From the NCBI GenBank assembly GCA_963855995.1, contig OY979718.1:39059059-39123058 (forward strand): 64,000 bases of DNA. The letters run 5' to 3'. Positions 63,721 through 64,000 of the stretch are shown here, piece after piece (positions within the stretch are counted from its first letter, which is position 1; each line of letters opens with the position of its first letter). This DNA comes from Muricea muricata. Its lineage: Eukaryota; Cnidaria; Anthozoa; Malacalcyonacea; Plexauridae. The translations under genes were made by a program, and so were the position numbers. The notes under the pieces were generated by a model, which did no database searches, was not told where the DNA came from, and saw only the letters and a list, made by a program, of their open reading frames with translations.

Positions 63721-64000
63721 CACTTTGACAATGTTAGTGCTAGCAGCTCTACTTCCACTTCTCTTAACAATGGTATCTTCAATTACATTTTTAAAAGAAA
63801 TTGTCGTTGAAATTGATGAGCTTTTTTGATTGTCGTTGAAATAGTCTTCTTATGTTTCTAGACACTTTTTACTGGTCCATTAACCATGATGTTTTTGGCA
63901 AAAGAATTACCATTTATGTCAGGTTCGACTGCAATTCAACTGTGGTTATTTCTGAAGATCTCATGCACCAGATAGTGAATTTTAACCACCACAAAAATGC

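Overview
The window is eukaryotic, AT-rich animal DNA. It has GT-AG introns and dense, mutually nested transposable elements, and it carries one host gene family in tandem. The mix of repeats (P-like THAP transposons, P2X7-intracellular-like and HIRAN-like ORFs, ZNF862-type hAT, BEL/Pao, Ty3/gypsy, CR1/L2/Jockey-like LINEs, tRNA-derived SINEs, CAGGGTG mariner-type fold-back MITEs) looks like a cnidarian genome. That assignment is an inference from repeat and protein style, not a proven identification.

Host genes. Two tandem genes on the minus strand encode SLC22-type organic ion transporters (major facilitator superfamily). The upstream copy is complete: nine exons between 36855 (ATG) and 18008 (TAG), 1545 coding nt, 514 aa, with all splice sites and phases consistent. 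The downstream copy shows only exons 1-3 (6813 to 4064). These have exactly the same exon lengths (291, 229, 199 nt); the rest must lie left of the window or be lost. A 26-nt exact fragment of exon 3, including its donor side, lies in intron 3 at 33221. A protein-kinase exon (57453-58680, +) is broken by a MITE inserted in its catalytic loop.

Layout. 1-2380 is a decayed Ty3/gypsy pol. 2.5-3.4 kb is a dispersed repeat shared with 54.0-54.9 kb. 4.0-6.8 kb is SLC22 copy 1. 6.9-8.8 kb is a large fold-back element containing a solo-LTR-like sequence. 9.8 kb is a small MITE. 10.1-10.75 kb is a pogo/Tigger transposase remnant abutting a shortened BEL/Pao element (10843-14449), whose 3' LTR is split by an 803-bp palindromic MITE. 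14.6-17.4 kb holds a HIRAN-like ORF fragment and two inverted-repeat elements. 18.0-36.9 kb is SLC22 copy 2, whose introns hold a ZNF862-like hAT pseudogene, a LINE, an inverted SINE pair, MITEs and TA microsatellites. 38.8-40.7 kb is a TIR element with a P2X7-like two-exon gene and a THAP fragment. 41.1-42.0 kb is a gypsy integrase fragment.

The most striking structure is 42.4-53.0 kb. A hAT transposase gene is split by a Ty3/gypsy element (42844-51713, minus strand, 5-bp target duplication ACACG). The 3' LTR of that gypsy element is in turn split by a 5.6-kb P-element-like transposon (42917-48501). This transposon carries two convergent genes: a THAP/P transposase on + and, on -, a C2H2 zinc-finger protein with a conserved-looking SYIAGY block of unknown function. 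That two-gene P-like element is my best candidate for an undescribed system. Both genes are damaged in this copy.

55.4-56.9 kb is a second LINE. 58.8-61.8 kb is a MULE/SWIM-like transposase gene with 111-bp in-frame tandem repeats. 61.8-64.0 kb shows nothing recognisable apart from short repeats. Most reading frames in the window are broken; only SLC22 copy 2, as far as can be read, looks like a functional host gene.
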